A stretch of 64,000 nucleotides of DNA from Lentisphaerota bacterium (GTDB lineage: Bacteria; Verrucomicrobiota; Lentisphaeria; Victivallales; Victivallaceae): assembly GCA_015061605.1 (NCBI GenBank), contig SUWH01000010.1:1-64000 (forward strand), read 5' to 3'. The notes beneath the pieces were generated by a model, which had not been told where the DNA came from, did no database searches, and saw only the letters and a program-made list of their open reading frames with translations. Positions within the stretch are counted from its first letter, which is position 1. Each line of letters starts with the position of its first letter. The position numbers and the translations under genes are program-made. This document shows, piece after piece, positions 24,636 through 34,038 of this stretch.

Positions 24636-27600
24636 ATGTTTTCCCAGATATTCATTGACCGCCCCAAATTGGCGATAGTTATTTCCATTGTTACTATCAT
24701 CGCCGGATCATTGTGCATTATGCGCGCTCCTGTTGCGGAATATCCGGAAATTGCACCTCCGACCATTATGGTCTGGGCAAATTATACCGGTGCCGGCGCG
24801 CAGGAAGTGGCAAACACTGTGGCGACCGTTATCGAAGAACAGATGAACGGTCTGGAAGATCTGCTCTATTTTTCCAGTTCATGCAGCGACTCCGGTACCT
24901 ATATGCTGGAAATCACCTTTGAACCCGGAACCGATACCGATATCGCATTGGTCAACGTGCAGAATGCGGTCAAACGTGCTGAACCGCTGCTGCCGCAGAC
25001 TGTTATCGACAACGGTGTACGTCAGTTCAAACGTTCCGGAGATATTCTGACACTGTACAACTTTACCACTGACGGCAGCAAGCTGTCACTTACGGAGCTT
25101 TCCAACTTCATCCGCACCAACGTGCGCGACCCTCTGACCCGTATCCCCGGCGTCAGCGAAGTCAATATCATGGGGGAACGCAACTACAGTATGCGTATCT
25201 GGCTGGATACCGCTCACATGGCGGCATTGGGTATCAAAACCGCCGATGTTCAGCAGGCGGTGCGTTCCCAGAACGTCCAGGCGGCGGCCGGAACGGTCGG
25301 TGCTGAAGGTGCCAACGATGTTATTCAGCTGAAACTCAATGCCCTGGGGCGTCTGGACAGCGTGGAACAGTTTTCCAATATCATTATCCGTACCGGAGAA
25401 GACGGCAGTCAGGTCAAACTCGGTGATATCGCCAGAATTGAACTCGGTGCCGAAAGCTATTCCAACGGTGCCCGCGCCAACGGCAACGATGCTATTTCTC
25501 TTTTGATCTACCGCAACACTGATGCAAACGCTATTGATGTGGTCGACCGTTGCAACGCTTTGCTTCAGGAGATCAAGAAAAATCAGTTCCCTGCCGGTGT
25601 CGATTATCAGATCGGTTATGACCCGACCCGTTATATCCGTGTGACTATGGCGGAAATTTTTGAAACTCTGATCATGACCCTTATTCTTGTGGTGGTCATT
25701 ACCTGGCTCTTTTTGCAGGATTGGCGGGCGACGCTGGTTCCGGTACTGGCGATCCCGGTAAGTTTGATCGGTACATTCATCTTCCTTATCCCGCTGGGAT
25801 TTTCCATCAACTTGCTGACGATGTTCGGACTTATTCTGGTCATCGGTTCACTGGTAGACGATGCTATCGTGGTTACGGAAAACTGCGTACGGTTGATCGA
25901 AGAAGAAAATCTTTCTCCGAAAGAGGCCGCCAAAAAGACCATGAAACAGATCACCGGTGCTATCATTGCCACCACTCTGGTCACGGTTGCGATCTATGTT
26001 CCGGTCGCCTTTTACGGCGGTATGGTAGGAACCATTTATATGCAGTTCGCGGTGACGATGTGTATCGCATTGTGTTTGTCTACCATCAACGCTATGACCT
26101 TGAGTCCTGCGTTGTGCGGAATCATCTTGCGTAAGCAGAAAGAAAGCAAATTTTTCAAGCCGTTTAACGTCGCATTGGATTGGACGCGCCGCAAATATAT
26201 GGGAATTTCCGGATTCATGGTGCGTTACACCGTGATCGCCATGTTGATATTTGCTGCGGTCATTTACTTCAATGTGCATTACTTCAAGACCATCCCATCC
26301 TCATTCCTTCCTCCGGAAGATAAAGGTGCATTGATGGGTATGGTCGATCTCCCCCCCGGTGCTACCCTCAAACGTACTGTGGATGTGCTGCGCAAGGCCG
26401 AAAAGTCGATCATGGCGATCCCCGGAGTGGAAAATGTCATTGCCATTTCCGGATTCAGCTTCACCAGCGGTGCCGGTGAAAATGTCGGATGTATCATTGT
26501 GACTTTGGACGACTGGGCAAAACGGCAGACTCCGGAAACCCAGATCGGAGCCATTCAGCAGAAAGTTCAGCAGGCAGTCGGAGCCATTCCGGAAGCGCGG
26601 ATCGTCTTTTTCCAGCCGCCGCCGATCATGGGACTTGGTGTTACCGGCGGTGTGACCTTTGTGCTTCAGGCCGCTTCCGGACAGAGTGCACAGGAGCTTT
26701 ACGGAGCGATGAATCTGATGCTGATGGAGCTGTATAAGCTGCCGGAAACCAAAATCGCTTTCGGCAACTTTGAAGCCACCACTCCGCAGTTGTATCTGGA
26801 CATCGACCGGGAAAAAGCTGAAGCTCTCGGAGTGCCGGTCAGCCGGATATTTGAATCACTTCAGGGTAAAGTTGCTTCAAGTTATATCAACGACTTCAAT
26901 TTGCTCGGATATTCATTCAAAGTCAAAATGCAGGCGGAAGCCGGAGACCGTTCAGCTGTCAACGAGATCGAACAGATGATGGTTCAGTCCAATAACGGTA
27001 ATATGGTTCCGCTGGCAAGTTTTGCCACGATCAAACGTACCATCGGTCCCCGTCTGATCACCCGCTTCAATCAGTTGATGTCTGCGAAAATCACCGTTGA
27101 AGGCAAACCCGGCGTCACCAGTCACGCCATGATGCGCGCGATCGAAAACATCGTAAATACCAAACTCAAAGGTTATCAGATCAGTTGGACCGACCAGAGC
27201 TATCAGGAAAAAGGCAACGAAGGCCGTTTGCTGCCGCTGCTGGTTCTGGCAATGGTTTTCGGTTACCTCTTCCTGGTTGGTCAGTATGAAAGCTGGACGA
27301 TGCCGATTTCGGTCGTGTTGTCCTTTGCGTTTGCCATGCTGGGCGGTTTTATCGGTATGAAGATGTTCGGTCAGGACTTCAGTATCTATGCCCAGCTGGG
27401 TATCATCATGCTGATCGGTCTGGCGTGTAAGAATGCCATTCTGATGGTGGAACTTTCCAAACAGGAACGCGAGCAGGGGGCTTCTATCTACGATGCTGCG
27501 CAGAATGGTTTCAGCAAACGTTACCGTTCGGTGCTGATGACTGCGTGGTCATTTATCATCGGTGTGTTCCCGATGGTCATTGCCACCGGAGCCGGTGCCG

Positions 27601-27743
27601 GAAGCCGCCGTGCTATCGGTGTTTCGACCTTCTGGGGAATATTGCTTTCCACGATATTCGGTATTGTCTTTATTCCGCCGCTTTATGCATTCTTCCAGAG
27701 CTTGCGTGAACGTGTCATGGGATATGGAAAAAAGAAAGAATAA
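24636..27743 (+). CDS. RND efflux permease, HAE1 (AcrB-like)
   Basis: A 1035-residue pump beginning MFSQIFIDRPKLAIVISIVT. Helix 4 keeps the proton-relay pair (GSLVDDAIVVTEN, Asp408-Asp409) and helix 10 keeps the partner Lys (IGLACKNAILMVE, Lys932), so it should be a normal proton-driven drug exporter, unlike its paralogue at 19787. Porter-domain segments such as ANYTGAGAQEVANTVA and PEDKGALMGMVDLPPGATL are typical of HAE1. It needs an outer-membrane factor encoded elsewhere. Confidence 0.95.
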   Translation: MFSQIFIDRPKLAIVISIVTIIAGSLCIMRAPVAEYPEIAPPTIMVWANYTGAGAQEVANTVATVIEEQMNGLEDLLYFSSSCSDSGTYMLEITFEPGTDTDIALVNVQNAVKRAEPLLPQTVIDNGVRQFKRSGDILTLYNFTTDGSKLSLTELSNFIRTNVRDPLTRIPGVSEVNIMGERNYSMRIWLDTAHMAALGIKTADVQQAVRSQNVQAAAGTVGAEGANDVIQLKLNALGRLDSVEQFSNIIIRTGEDGSQVKLGDIARIELGAESYSNGARANGNDAISLLIYRNTDANAIDVVDRCNALLQEIKKNQFPAGVDYQIGYDPTRYIRVTMAEIFETLIMTLILVVVITWLFLQDWRATLVPVLAIPVSLIGTFIFLIPLGFSINLLTMFGLILVIGSLVDDAIVVTENCVRLIEEENLSPKEAAKKTMKQITGAIIATTLVTVAIYVPVAFYGGMVGTIYMQFAVTMCIALCLSTINAMTLSPALCGIILRKQKESKFFKPFNVALDWTRRKYMGISGFMVRYTVIAMLIFAAVIYFNVHYFKTIPSSFLPPEDKGALMGMVDLPPGATLKRTVDVLRKAEKSIMAIPGVENVIAISGFSFTSGAGENVGCIIVTLDDWAKRQTPETQIGAIQQKVQQAVGAIPEARIVFFQPPPIMGLGVTGGVTFVLQAASGQSAQELYGAMNLMLMELYKLPETKIAFGNFEATTPQLYLDIDREKAEALGVPVSRIFESLQGKVASSYINDFNLLGYSFKVKMQAEAGDRSAVNEIEQMMVQSNNGNMVPLASFATIKRTIGPRLITRFNQLMSAKITVEGKPGVTSHAMMRAIENIVNTKLKGYQISWTDQSYQEKGNEGRLLPLLVLAMVFGYLFLVGQYESWTMPISVVLSFAFAMLGGFIGMKMFGQDFSIYAQLGIIMLIGLACKNAILMVELSKQEREQGASIYDAAQNGFSKRYRSVLMTAWSFIIGVFPMVIATGAGAGSRRAIGVSTFWGILLSTIFGIVFIPPLYAFFQSLRERVMGYGKKKE

Positions 27744-27746
27744 ACA

Positions 27747-28418
27747 GTGCAATCTCTGTTGAAAATAAATTCTGTTATTACCGTTTGTTTTCTCCTGCTG
27801 ACCGCATGGGCAGCGGGAGAAAAGCCGCTTTCTTCTCTTGAAGCGTTGCAGAAAGAAAATGCCGCATTGCGCAGTGAGATCATCCGGACCAATGCTGAAT
27901 TGACCTTGATGAAACAGTGGCTTGCCGGAATGGTTTCTGGCGAGAAAGAACTGGATAAAAATGATGCCGCTGCTATCCGTCTGGCTAAAATAGCGGCATT
28001 GCAAAAAAGCGGAATGGCTTTGGCACTGAAAGCTGATGCCGTATCAAAATTATTCCGTAAAGAATTGAATTCCGGCAAATATGACAGTGCCAGCCGGATC
28101 AAACACAGTATGCTTCTGGATGAACTCGATGAAACTGTCCGCAGTTTCAACAGTTGCGCGGTAAAGAGTGAAAAAACTCAAAATGAGTTGCAAATCATCG
28201 CGGTTGACCGCAAATTGCAGCTCGCAGTGCTTTCCGGCGGCAGTTCTGACGGGATCATTACCGGTATGATCCTGTTTCCAAATGATTGTCCTGACAGCAA
28301 ACTGAAATTGCGGGTGACCAGTGTCCGTCCGGGAGTTTGCGCCGCCGACTTGCGTGAGGGTGAATGGAGCGATGTCATCCCCGGGATGGTTTTCTCTCCA
28401 TTTAAACGTGTCAAATAA
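27747..28418 (+). CDS. Exported coiled-coil protein of unknown function, last gene of RND operon 2
   Basis: A 223-residue protein with a GTG start 3 bp after the pump stop. A signal peptide (about residues 8-24, TVCFLLLTAWAAG) is followed by a heptad region (LEALQKENAALRSEI onward, about residues 30-60), then helical segments, and a C-terminal beta-rich part, LAVLSGGSSDGIITGMILFP. The layout (leading helix, coiled coil, small beta domain) is reminiscent of MreC-like proteins, but I cannot assign a family. Its place where an outer-membrane factor gene is often found makes it a candidate accessory subunit of this pump. Confidence 0.75.
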   Translation: MQSLLKINSVITVCFLLLTAWAAGEKPLSSLEALQKENAALRSEIIRTNAELTLMKQWLAGMVSGEKELDKNDAAAIRLAKIAALQKSGMALALKADAVSKLFRKELNSGKYDSASRIKHSMLLDELDETVRSFNSCAVKSEKTQNELQIIAVDRKLQLAVLSGGSSDGIITGMILFPNDCPDSKLKLRVTSVRPGVCAADLREGEWSDVIPGMVFSPFKRVK

Positions 28419-28446
28419 AAACGCGGTGTATTCAAGTTTTTTATGT

Positions 28447-28480
28447 CGGGCGGGATGGAAAAGTCCAACCCGCCCGTAAT
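28447..28480. terminator. GC-rich hairpin between convergent genes
   Basis: CGGGCGGG and CCCGCCCG form an 8-bp stem in the 63-bp space between the 223-aa gene (plus) and the Gfo/Idh gene (minus). No clear U-tract follows on either strand, so it may be a weak bidirectional terminator. Confidence 0.4.
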
Positions 28481-28481
28481 G

Positions 28482-29717
28482 TTAACGTCCGGCTTCGTTG
28501 CGCTTTTTTTCGGCTTCAAATGCCATAAAGTGACCGGCGAGCATCTCATCGGGAGTGGCTCCGAGCAGAGTTTGATCCTCATTGGCCACCGCTTTGACGA
28601 AATCATCCATAAGTCCTGCATCGCCGCCGCCGTGACCTCCGGCGAGGGATTGACTGGCGGCATTGACATCATAGGTGCGTGCTTCAGCTTCTCCGAAACG
28701 GACGACCGTGATCTTTCCGCCATTGCCGCTGATCGTGCCGTGGGTGCCGCGGAATTCGGTTTCCCGGCCGACTTCATCAGAAAATGCGGTCATGGTCATA
28801 TTGCCGGTGATACCGCCTTCGTAGACAAAATTCAACACCTGATTGTCGACCACATCATTGTCACAGGCAAAAACGCAACGGCCGTAAGGACCTTCATTGA
28901 GAGCTCTGGCTACTCCGGCTTCGGTGAACTCTTCGGTGATAACATCGAGCGGCCAGTAATGCATGCCGGCATGGAGTTTGGCGAAGTAGAATTTTTTGGC
29001 GGAATAGATACATTCATCGGCAAATTTACATTGCATACAGCGGTCGGCAGCTCCGGCAGGCTGATTTTCTTTGCGGAAGAACTTCAGTGAGCCGAAACTT
29101 GTGATGTTGATACACTTTTTACCGATGAGGTAGTTGAGTATATCCAGATCATGACAGCTTTTGGCGAGCAGCATCGGACAGGATTCGGAGGAGTTGCGCC
29201 AGCTGCCGCGGACGAAGCTGTGTGCCTGATGCCAGTAGCCGACTTTTTCGATATGGCGGAATGTCACCAGTTCGCCGATCACTCCGGAATGGAGCAGTTC
29301 CCGCAGTTTCCGGTAGTAGGGTGAGTAACGCAGCACAAAGCAGACTCCGAAAATGATACCGGCAGCATTTACGGCATCACATATTTTACGGCAATCCTCT
29401 TCGTTGGTCGCCATCGGTTTTTCCAGCAGGATGTGATATTTTTTTGCGGCAAAAGCGACGGTCGGTTCAACGTGGAGCTGATCCTGCGTACTGATGATGA
29501 CGGCATCGGCAAGTTTGGGGCGTTCAAGCATTTCCTGATAGGTGTTGAAAATATTTTCCGGAGCGATATTGTGTTCCCGGACAATGCGGTCGCGGCGGAA
29601 ATCATCCGGATCGGCAACCGCAACGACTTTGATCGTATCCGGATGACGCAAGGCATAATTGGCATAGCCGTGTCCGCGGGATCCGGCACCTATGATGGCA
29701 ACTGTGATCGGTTTCAT
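28482..29717 (-). CDS. Gfo/Idh/MocA-family oxidoreductase
   Basis: A 411-residue NAD(P)-dependent dehydrogenase. The N-terminal Rossmann fold has IIGAGSRGHGYANYAL and an ADPDDFRRD second strand; EKPMATNEEDCR carries the conserved Lys of the family, and the C-terminal beta-sheet domain follows. A cysteine cluster CMQCKFADEC lies mid-protein, as in a branch of this family common in glycan degraders; it may bind metal or be structural. The likely substrate is a sugar or amino-sugar derivative. It lies 27 bp downstream of the sialate O-acetylesterase gene and is probably co-transcribed with it. Confidence 0.88.
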   Translation of the reverse strand: MKPITVAIIGAGSRGHGYANYALRHPDTIKVVAVADPDDFRRDRIVREHNIAPENIFNTYQEMLERPKLADAVIISTQDQLHVEPTVAFAAKKYHILLEKPMATNEEDCRKICDAVNAAGIIFGVCFVLRYSPYYRKLRELLHSGVIGELVTFRHIEKVGYWHQAHSFVRGSWRNSSESCPMLLAKSCHDLDILNYLIGKKCINITSFGSLKFFRKENQPAGAADRCMQCKFADECIYSAKKFYFAKLHAGMHYWPLDVITEEFTEAGVARALNEGPYGRCVFACDNDVVDNQVLNFVYEGGITGNMTMTAFSDEVGRETEFRGTHGTISGNGGKITVVRFGEAEARTYDVNAASQSLAGGHGGGDAGLMDDFVKAVANEDQTLLGATPDEMLAGHFMAFEAEKKRNEAGR

Positions 29718-29744
29718 AAATTATCCTTTCTTATTGAGGTTATA

Positions 29745-31688
29745 TTACAAATCTGCTGAAAACGGCGAAGCCGGGAAACCGTCGCCATTGTACAAGGTAC
29801 AAGTCGGATTTTCCGCCCACGCATAACGGACACACTTTACCGGAGTATCCAAATGGTGATAAAGCACGACAGATGCGCCTTGAACTTCGGATTTTTCGGC
29901 CGGGGAGAAGTTTTCTCCGTCCGTGGAAATGTAAAATGATTGCGGAGCTTCTTCATCAATGCGCAATCCGGCGGCACAGGCGAAGTCGATTCTTATAATG
30001 CCGGGAGCTTCATTGGCAACTCGCAAAAGTTCCGGTCCGCCGGGGACAATATCGGCAAAACCGTAGACTTTATTTAATGCATACGCTGCCATGCGGTAAC
30101 CGGCAGTTTGCTTGTCCTGCGGGTGAATATCATCTTCTTCCCCGATATCCACTGCGGTCGCCATTCCGACTCCGGGAAGTTCCGTGCAGAGCAACCGCTG
30201 GCTTTCGCGCAGATGTGCCCAGGGGGCAATGCCGCGGTAGGCGGTCGGAAATCCATTGTTTGCTATCTGCATCATAATAAACGGCAGTTCCGGATTCTGG
30301 AAGTGGTACCGCCAGTCATTGATCATATATTTAAGGATATCCTTGTATTCCCGGGAGCTCTCAATGGTGGTTGCATTGCTTTCTCCCTGATACCAGATCA
30401 CACCGGCGAGCGCACAGGGCAGAAGCGGACGGATCATTCCGTCGAAAAGAGCTGACGGTGTATTGGGATTTCCGGGCCCGAATGTTGAAGAGTCCCGGCG
30501 GAGTGATATTTTACCGAGGTCGAGTTCCGCTTCAGCCAGCCACATGCCGCAGATGTCGAGAGTTTCTCCGAGTTCCCGGTTTTCCAACCGCCATGCTCCG
30601 GAAAAATTGCCGTCATAGACACAGGAATATCCGCGCACGGCGATCAGTGCCCGTTCAGAAGTATTCAATCCGGCGGGTATTTTGTATTCCCGTGGAGTTT
30701 TATAGGTGTCCAGTGATGCTCCGCTTCCGGTACGGCCGATTTCCGTGCCGTTGAAGTAGCTGATATCCTGCTTGTCGATGCCTCCGGTGCATAAATAGAG
30801 TTCTTTACCGACCCATGATTTCGGAAGTTCGATCTGTTTTCTTATCCAGACTGCGCCGTTGCCGGAAATATATTGTTTGATCCAGCTGCCGGGGATTTTC
30901 ATGGTTTTCCATGTTGAATCATCAAAATCGACCCGGTGGAATCCTTTTTCAAAGCCTTCATTTTTGCCGTCCGGCCGCAGAAGATCACGCACGGTTTGGC
31001 TGTATATTGCATTGTTCGTTGTGGAATAGGTCTTTTCTTTGAGGTGGCTGGCGCGGTATATATCTGAAATATTCCGGGTCAGAGGATTGGCACGGAGCGC
31101 AGAAGCACTGCTCCAGGCTTCGGCAATGGTGCCGCCCCAGCTGGAAACTATCAGACCGATTGGTATATCCAGTTGTTTCTGCAGATAAAGTCCGAACCAT
31201 GCGGCAACGGCGGAACACTCAGGATCGATGGTTTTCCATGCTCCATTGCAATAACGTTCTTCGCAGCATCCGGCATTGTGTTCAACATTGAAATAGCGGA
31301 AAACAGCAGTTTTATCCATTGATTCAAAGAACTCTTTTTCCTGCTGACGTGAAAGCTGTTTTTCCGGATCTATGCGGTCTGTCCGCAGGTCATCACCCAG
31401 TTTGTACTGCATATTGGATTGACCGGAAGCGAGCCAGAGTTCTCCGGTAAAAACATCTTCTACGGTGATTTTTTCATCACCGCAAGTTATCGTCATAGTG
31501 TAGGGACCGCCCGCTGGAAGGGCAGGGAAGTACAGCATAAAATCACCGGCAGCTGATGTCCGGCTGTAAGTGAATTGTCCGGCAAGTTCGCCGCTTACCA
31601 TACTGTTGGCAATCGAAGTTCCCCAGACCGGAATGGTTGTATTGCGCTGCAAGATCACACCGTTTTGAAAGAGTGAAGCAAGTTTCAT
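29745..31688 (-). CDS. Sialate O-acetylesterase (SGNH hydrolase)
   Basis: A 647-residue protein. The nucleophile block is LASGQSNMQYKLGDD and the second block VIWYQGESNATT; a DIHPQDKQTAGYRMA segment near residue 490 holds the likely catalytic Asp/His. Between them lies a galactose-binding-like insert. Such enzymes remove 9-O-acetyl groups from sialic acids, or acetyl groups from other glycans, so that sialidases can act. No signal peptide is evident with the ATG at 31688; the longer open frame upstream runs through a dispersed repeat and is not likely coding. A promoter lies 40 bp upstream. Confidence 0.88.
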   Translation of the reverse strand: MKLASLFQNGVILQRNTTIPVWGTSIANSMVSGELAGQFTYSRTSAAGDFMLYFPALPAGGPYTMTITCGDEKITVEDVFTGELWLASGQSNMQYKLGDDLRTDRIDPEKQLSRQQEKEFFESMDKTAVFRYFNVEHNAGCCEERYCNGAWKTIDPECSAVAAWFGLYLQKQLDIPIGLIVSSWGGTIAEAWSSASALRANPLTRNISDIYRASHLKEKTYSTTNNAIYSQTVRDLLRPDGKNEGFEKGFHRVDFDDSTWKTMKIPGSWIKQYISGNGAVWIRKQIELPKSWVGKELYLCTGGIDKQDISYFNGTEIGRTGSGASLDTYKTPREYKIPAGLNTSERALIAVRGYSCVYDGNFSGAWRLENRELGETLDICGMWLAEAELDLGKISLRRDSSTFGPGNPNTPSALFDGMIRPLLPCALAGVIWYQGESNATTIESSREYKDILKYMINDWRYHFQNPELPFIMMQIANNGFPTAYRGIAPWAHLRESQRLLCTELPGVGMATAVDIGEEDDIHPQDKQTAGYRMAAYALNKVYGFADIVPGGPELLRVANEAPGIIRIDFACAAGLRIDEEAPQSFYISTDGENFSPAEKSEVQGASVVLYHHLDTPVKCVRYAWAENPTCTLYNGDGFPASPFSADL

Positions 31689-31725
31689 AAATCCGGATAC
31701 CTTAATATTGAGATCTGTGTTCTTT

Positions 31726-31754
31726 AATATACTGCCATTATAGCGAAAAAGCAA
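31726..31754 (-). promoter_or_regulatory. Promoter of the sialate O-acetylesterase gene
   Basis: On the minus strand TTGCTT (31754-31749), 17 bp, TATATT (31731-31726), with 37 bp to the start codon. Confidence 0.6.
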
Positions 31755-31792
31755 AGATTTTTCCGGAAAAAAACATCCTGTTTCACACCTTT

Positions 31793-32103
31793 TTTTCACA
31801 GATATCCCATAATTTTTCAAAAAGCGGGTATTCCCTCTGCATTCAAGCGAGAGAAATTTGATTTTTGAAAAAGTGATTTTGGCAAATTTTCCTGCCCGAA
31901 GCAGTTGCGCTCGAAACTGCCTGTTTCCAGTCGGCGGATGCAGTGCGAGGCAAGGTCGGGTTTTGCAAGCGAGAAGCGAGGGGAGTGTACGATTGTACTC
32001 GACTCGAGCGGCGAGCGAAGCAAGGCGCGAGATTGCCCGCAATGCGCCGCCGTCGGTTGTTTTTCATGAGACAGCTGTGCCTTTTTCTGAATGAAACTTG
32101 ACA
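31793..32103. repeat. Dispersed intergenic repeat, copy A
   Basis: About 280-310 bp matches 57811-58112 (copy B) with interruptions. Shared blocks include TTTTTTCACAG near the start, TTTTGAAAAAGTGATTTTGG, GGCGGATG, TTTTGCAAGC, GCAAGGCGCGAGATTG and GCGCCGCCG near the end. The similarity appears to extend to the -35 box of the promoter of the downstream gene. Open frames across it on the minus strand are conserved in parts between copies but have no ribosome sites, and I do not call them genes. The divergent promoter of the esterase lies just outside the left end. Confidence 0.8.
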
Positions 32104-32126
32104 GAATCTGACAATGATGTTATATT
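32098..32126 (+). promoter_or_regulatory. Promoter of the LD-carboxypeptidase gene
   Basis: TTGACA (32098-32103), 17 bp, TATATT (32121-32126), 30 bp before the ATG. A near-consensus promoter at the edge of repeat copy A. Confidence 0.8.
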
Positions 32127-32156
32127 AGACGAAACTCTATATAAGGAAGATTTGTT

Positions 32157-33164
32157 ATGAAATTTAAGGTTATCTCTGCCGTCGCGCTGGTGTTTTCTGT
32201 CGCGTGTTTGTTTGCTGCTGAAAAAGATGCAGATCCGGAAATTTTGAGTACCAAAGGCGGCAAGCGCAGTTATAAGGGCGTCTATCCGCCTCATGTCAAA
32301 ACCATCGCCGTTATCACTCCGGGATCTTATCCCAACCCCAAAACCGCCAACCGGGGATTCGATCTGCTCCGCAAGGCCGGATACAAGGTAAAAGTTTATC
32401 CAAATGTGTTCAATAAGCCTGAAGGTGTGGAGAAAAACCGTTATCGTTCCTGCCCGGTGGAGTTACGCGTCAAAGATTTTGAAGCCGCCTGGTGCGATAA
32501 GGAAAATGATATGATCATTTGTGCCCGCGGTGGATGGGGAACCATCGATCTGGTGAAAAATGTCAACTGGGCAAAACTTCCCCGCCGTACGGAACTCTAT
32601 GTTATGGGATACAGCGATGTGACCCTGCTGTTGTGTGCGTTGAGTGCCAAAGGTTACGGACGCCCGGTTGCCGGAGCGAATATAACTTCACATCCCGGAC
32701 TTGCTCCGTCGATCATTCCGGAAATGAAAAAGATGTACCACGGTGAAGAGTTGACTCCGATCAAGTTGAAAACTCTTGTTCCGGGGGATTGTTCCGGAAA
32801 AATGGTCGCAGGTCTTCTCTCCCGCTACGTGCTGGTCGTCAAAAATAACTATGGACTGGATACCAAAGGCAAAATCATCATCATCGAATGTGTCAAAAGT
32901 TCACCGGAAAAGATCCGCAAAGATTTTGATGAACTCCTTGCCGGAAAATTCTTTGACGGTGCTGCCGGAGTGGTTTTCGGTCACTTTTTGAGAAGCGGCA
33001 ATGCTGCTGAAATAGATAAAATTTTCGCTGAATATGCGCCGAAATTCAAAGTCCCCGTTTACCGCGGTCTGCCTTTCGGACACCATTCAAAGCATTTGGC
33101 GATCGACTTCGCCCGTACTGCTGTTATTAAAGACGGCGTGATAACTTTCCCCGCTGTCAAGTAA
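32157..33164 (+). CDS. S66-family LD-carboxypeptidase (muramoyltetrapeptide carboxypeptidase), exported
   Basis: A 335-residue protein with a signal peptide ending near LFAAEK. The S66 fold is recognisable: KTIAVITPGSYPN at the start, ICARGGWGTIDLV, the nucleophile Ser in VMGYSDVTLLL, a Glu in IIIIECVKSSPEK, and His in RGLPFGHHSKHLAID. These trim the terminal D-Ala of murein tetrapeptides during recycling. Most family members are cytoplasmic, so export to the periplasm is a notable difference. AGGAAG precedes the ATG. Confidence 0.87.
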   Translation: MKFKVISAVALVFSVACLFAAEKDADPEILSTKGGKRSYKGVYPPHVKTIAVITPGSYPNPKTANRGFDLLRKAGYKVKVYPNVFNKPEGVEKNRYRSCPVELRVKDFEAAWCDKENDMIICARGGWGTIDLVKNVNWAKLPRRTELYVMGYSDVTLLLCALSAKGYGRPVAGANITSHPGLAPSIIPEMKKMYHGEELTPIKLKTLVPGDCSGKMVAGLLSRYVLVVKNNYGLDTKGKIIIIECVKSSPEKIRKDFDELLAGKFFDGAAGVVFGHFLRSGNAAEIDKIFAEYAPKFKVPVYRGLPFGHHSKHLAIDFARTAVIKDGVITFPAVK

Positions 33165-33174
33165 GCGGGCGGAA

Positions 33175-34038
33175 TTATATTATTTCATCCGGAAACGGCG
33201 CTTGATGACGGAACCAGGTGCGTTGTCTTCTGGCGTATTGCCAGGTGGCGGTGGAGAGTTTATCCAGCAGTGTGTCGCGGTCAAAGCTGCCATTGAGGTA
33301 TTCGGCGATGATTTTGTAACCGAGAGCTTGATGAGCAGTCGGCGTTGAAAGCAATCCTTTAGCGATGGCGGCTTCGGCTTCTTCGATCCATCCTGATTGA
33401 AGCATAAGTTTGGCGCGTCGGCGGATGCGTTCTTTCAAACAATCGCTTTCGCGTTCAATAAGTTTGACACAGCAGGGAAAACAGCGTTTGCTCTGACCGC
33501 TTTGAAAACTTAAAATCGACCTTCCGGAAATCAGACGCACTTCCAACGCGCGGATGAGTTTTCTCCGGCAGTTCTGCCACTTTTCCAATGCCAACGGGTC
33601 GAGGCGGCGCATTTCTTCAAAGAGTGCCGCTTCACCGGAAACGGAATCATATTTTTCATCAAGGGTTTTGCGTAAATCCACATCCGCCGGAAGATCGTCC
33701 ATCCCGCAGATGAAACTTTTTACATAAAGTCCGGTGCCGCCGCAGAGGATCGGCACTTTGCCGCGTGAACGCACATCGGCAACGGCTTTTTTGGCAAGTG
33801 CGCAGTAGTCGGTAACGGTCATGCGCTGATCGAGTTCAAGTGTGCCGACCAGATGATGAGGGATGCGGGCACGTTCCTCCATTGTCGGCTGGGCGGTTCC
33901 GATGGGCAAATCTTTGTAAAACTGCATGGAGTCGCAGGAGATGATTTCGCCGCCGAGCTTTTCGGCTTCGGCGAGCGCGGCGGAACTTTTGCCGCTGGCG
34001 GTACAGCCGATATATACGATCAGTGGATGGTCATTCAT
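33175..34038 (-). CDS. miaA: tRNA dimethylallyltransferase MiaA
   Basis: A 287-residue protein. P-loop YIGCTASGKSSAALA, the conserved ISCDSMQFYKDLPIGTAQPT, HHLVGTLELDQ, ILCGGTGLYVKSFI, and the terminal RRQRTWFRH. It adds the isopentenyl group to A37 of tRNAs reading UNN codons. The ATG overlaps the end of the upstream membrane-protein gene by 8 bp, so the two form an operon. Slightly short for the family (about 300-315). Confidence 0.95.
   Translation of the reverse strand: MNDHPLIVYIGCTASGKSSAALAEAEKLGGEIISCDSMQFYKDLPIGTAQPTMEERARIPHHLVGTLELDQRMTVTDYCALAKKAVADVRSRGKVPILCGGTGLYVKSFICGMDDLPADVDLRKTLDEKYDSVSGEAALFEEMRRLDPLALEKWQNCRRKLIRALEVRLISGRSILSFQSGQSKRCFPCCVKLIERESDCLKERIRRRAKLMLQSGWIEEAEAAIAKGLLSTPTAHQALGYKIIAEYLNGSFDRDTLLDKLSTATWQYARRQRTWFRHQAPFPDEII

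Noticed and set aside
29745-32042. Longer (765-codon) form of the sialate O-acetylesterase
   Set aside because: The extra 118 codons run through the promoter and a dispersed repeat; the family start fits the ATG at 31688.
31843-32067. Minus-strand frames in repeat copy A that resemble a frame in copy B at the protein level
   Set aside because: Similarity is explained by the shared DNA repeat; substitutions do not favour synonymous positions, indels occur, and no ribosome sites are seen.
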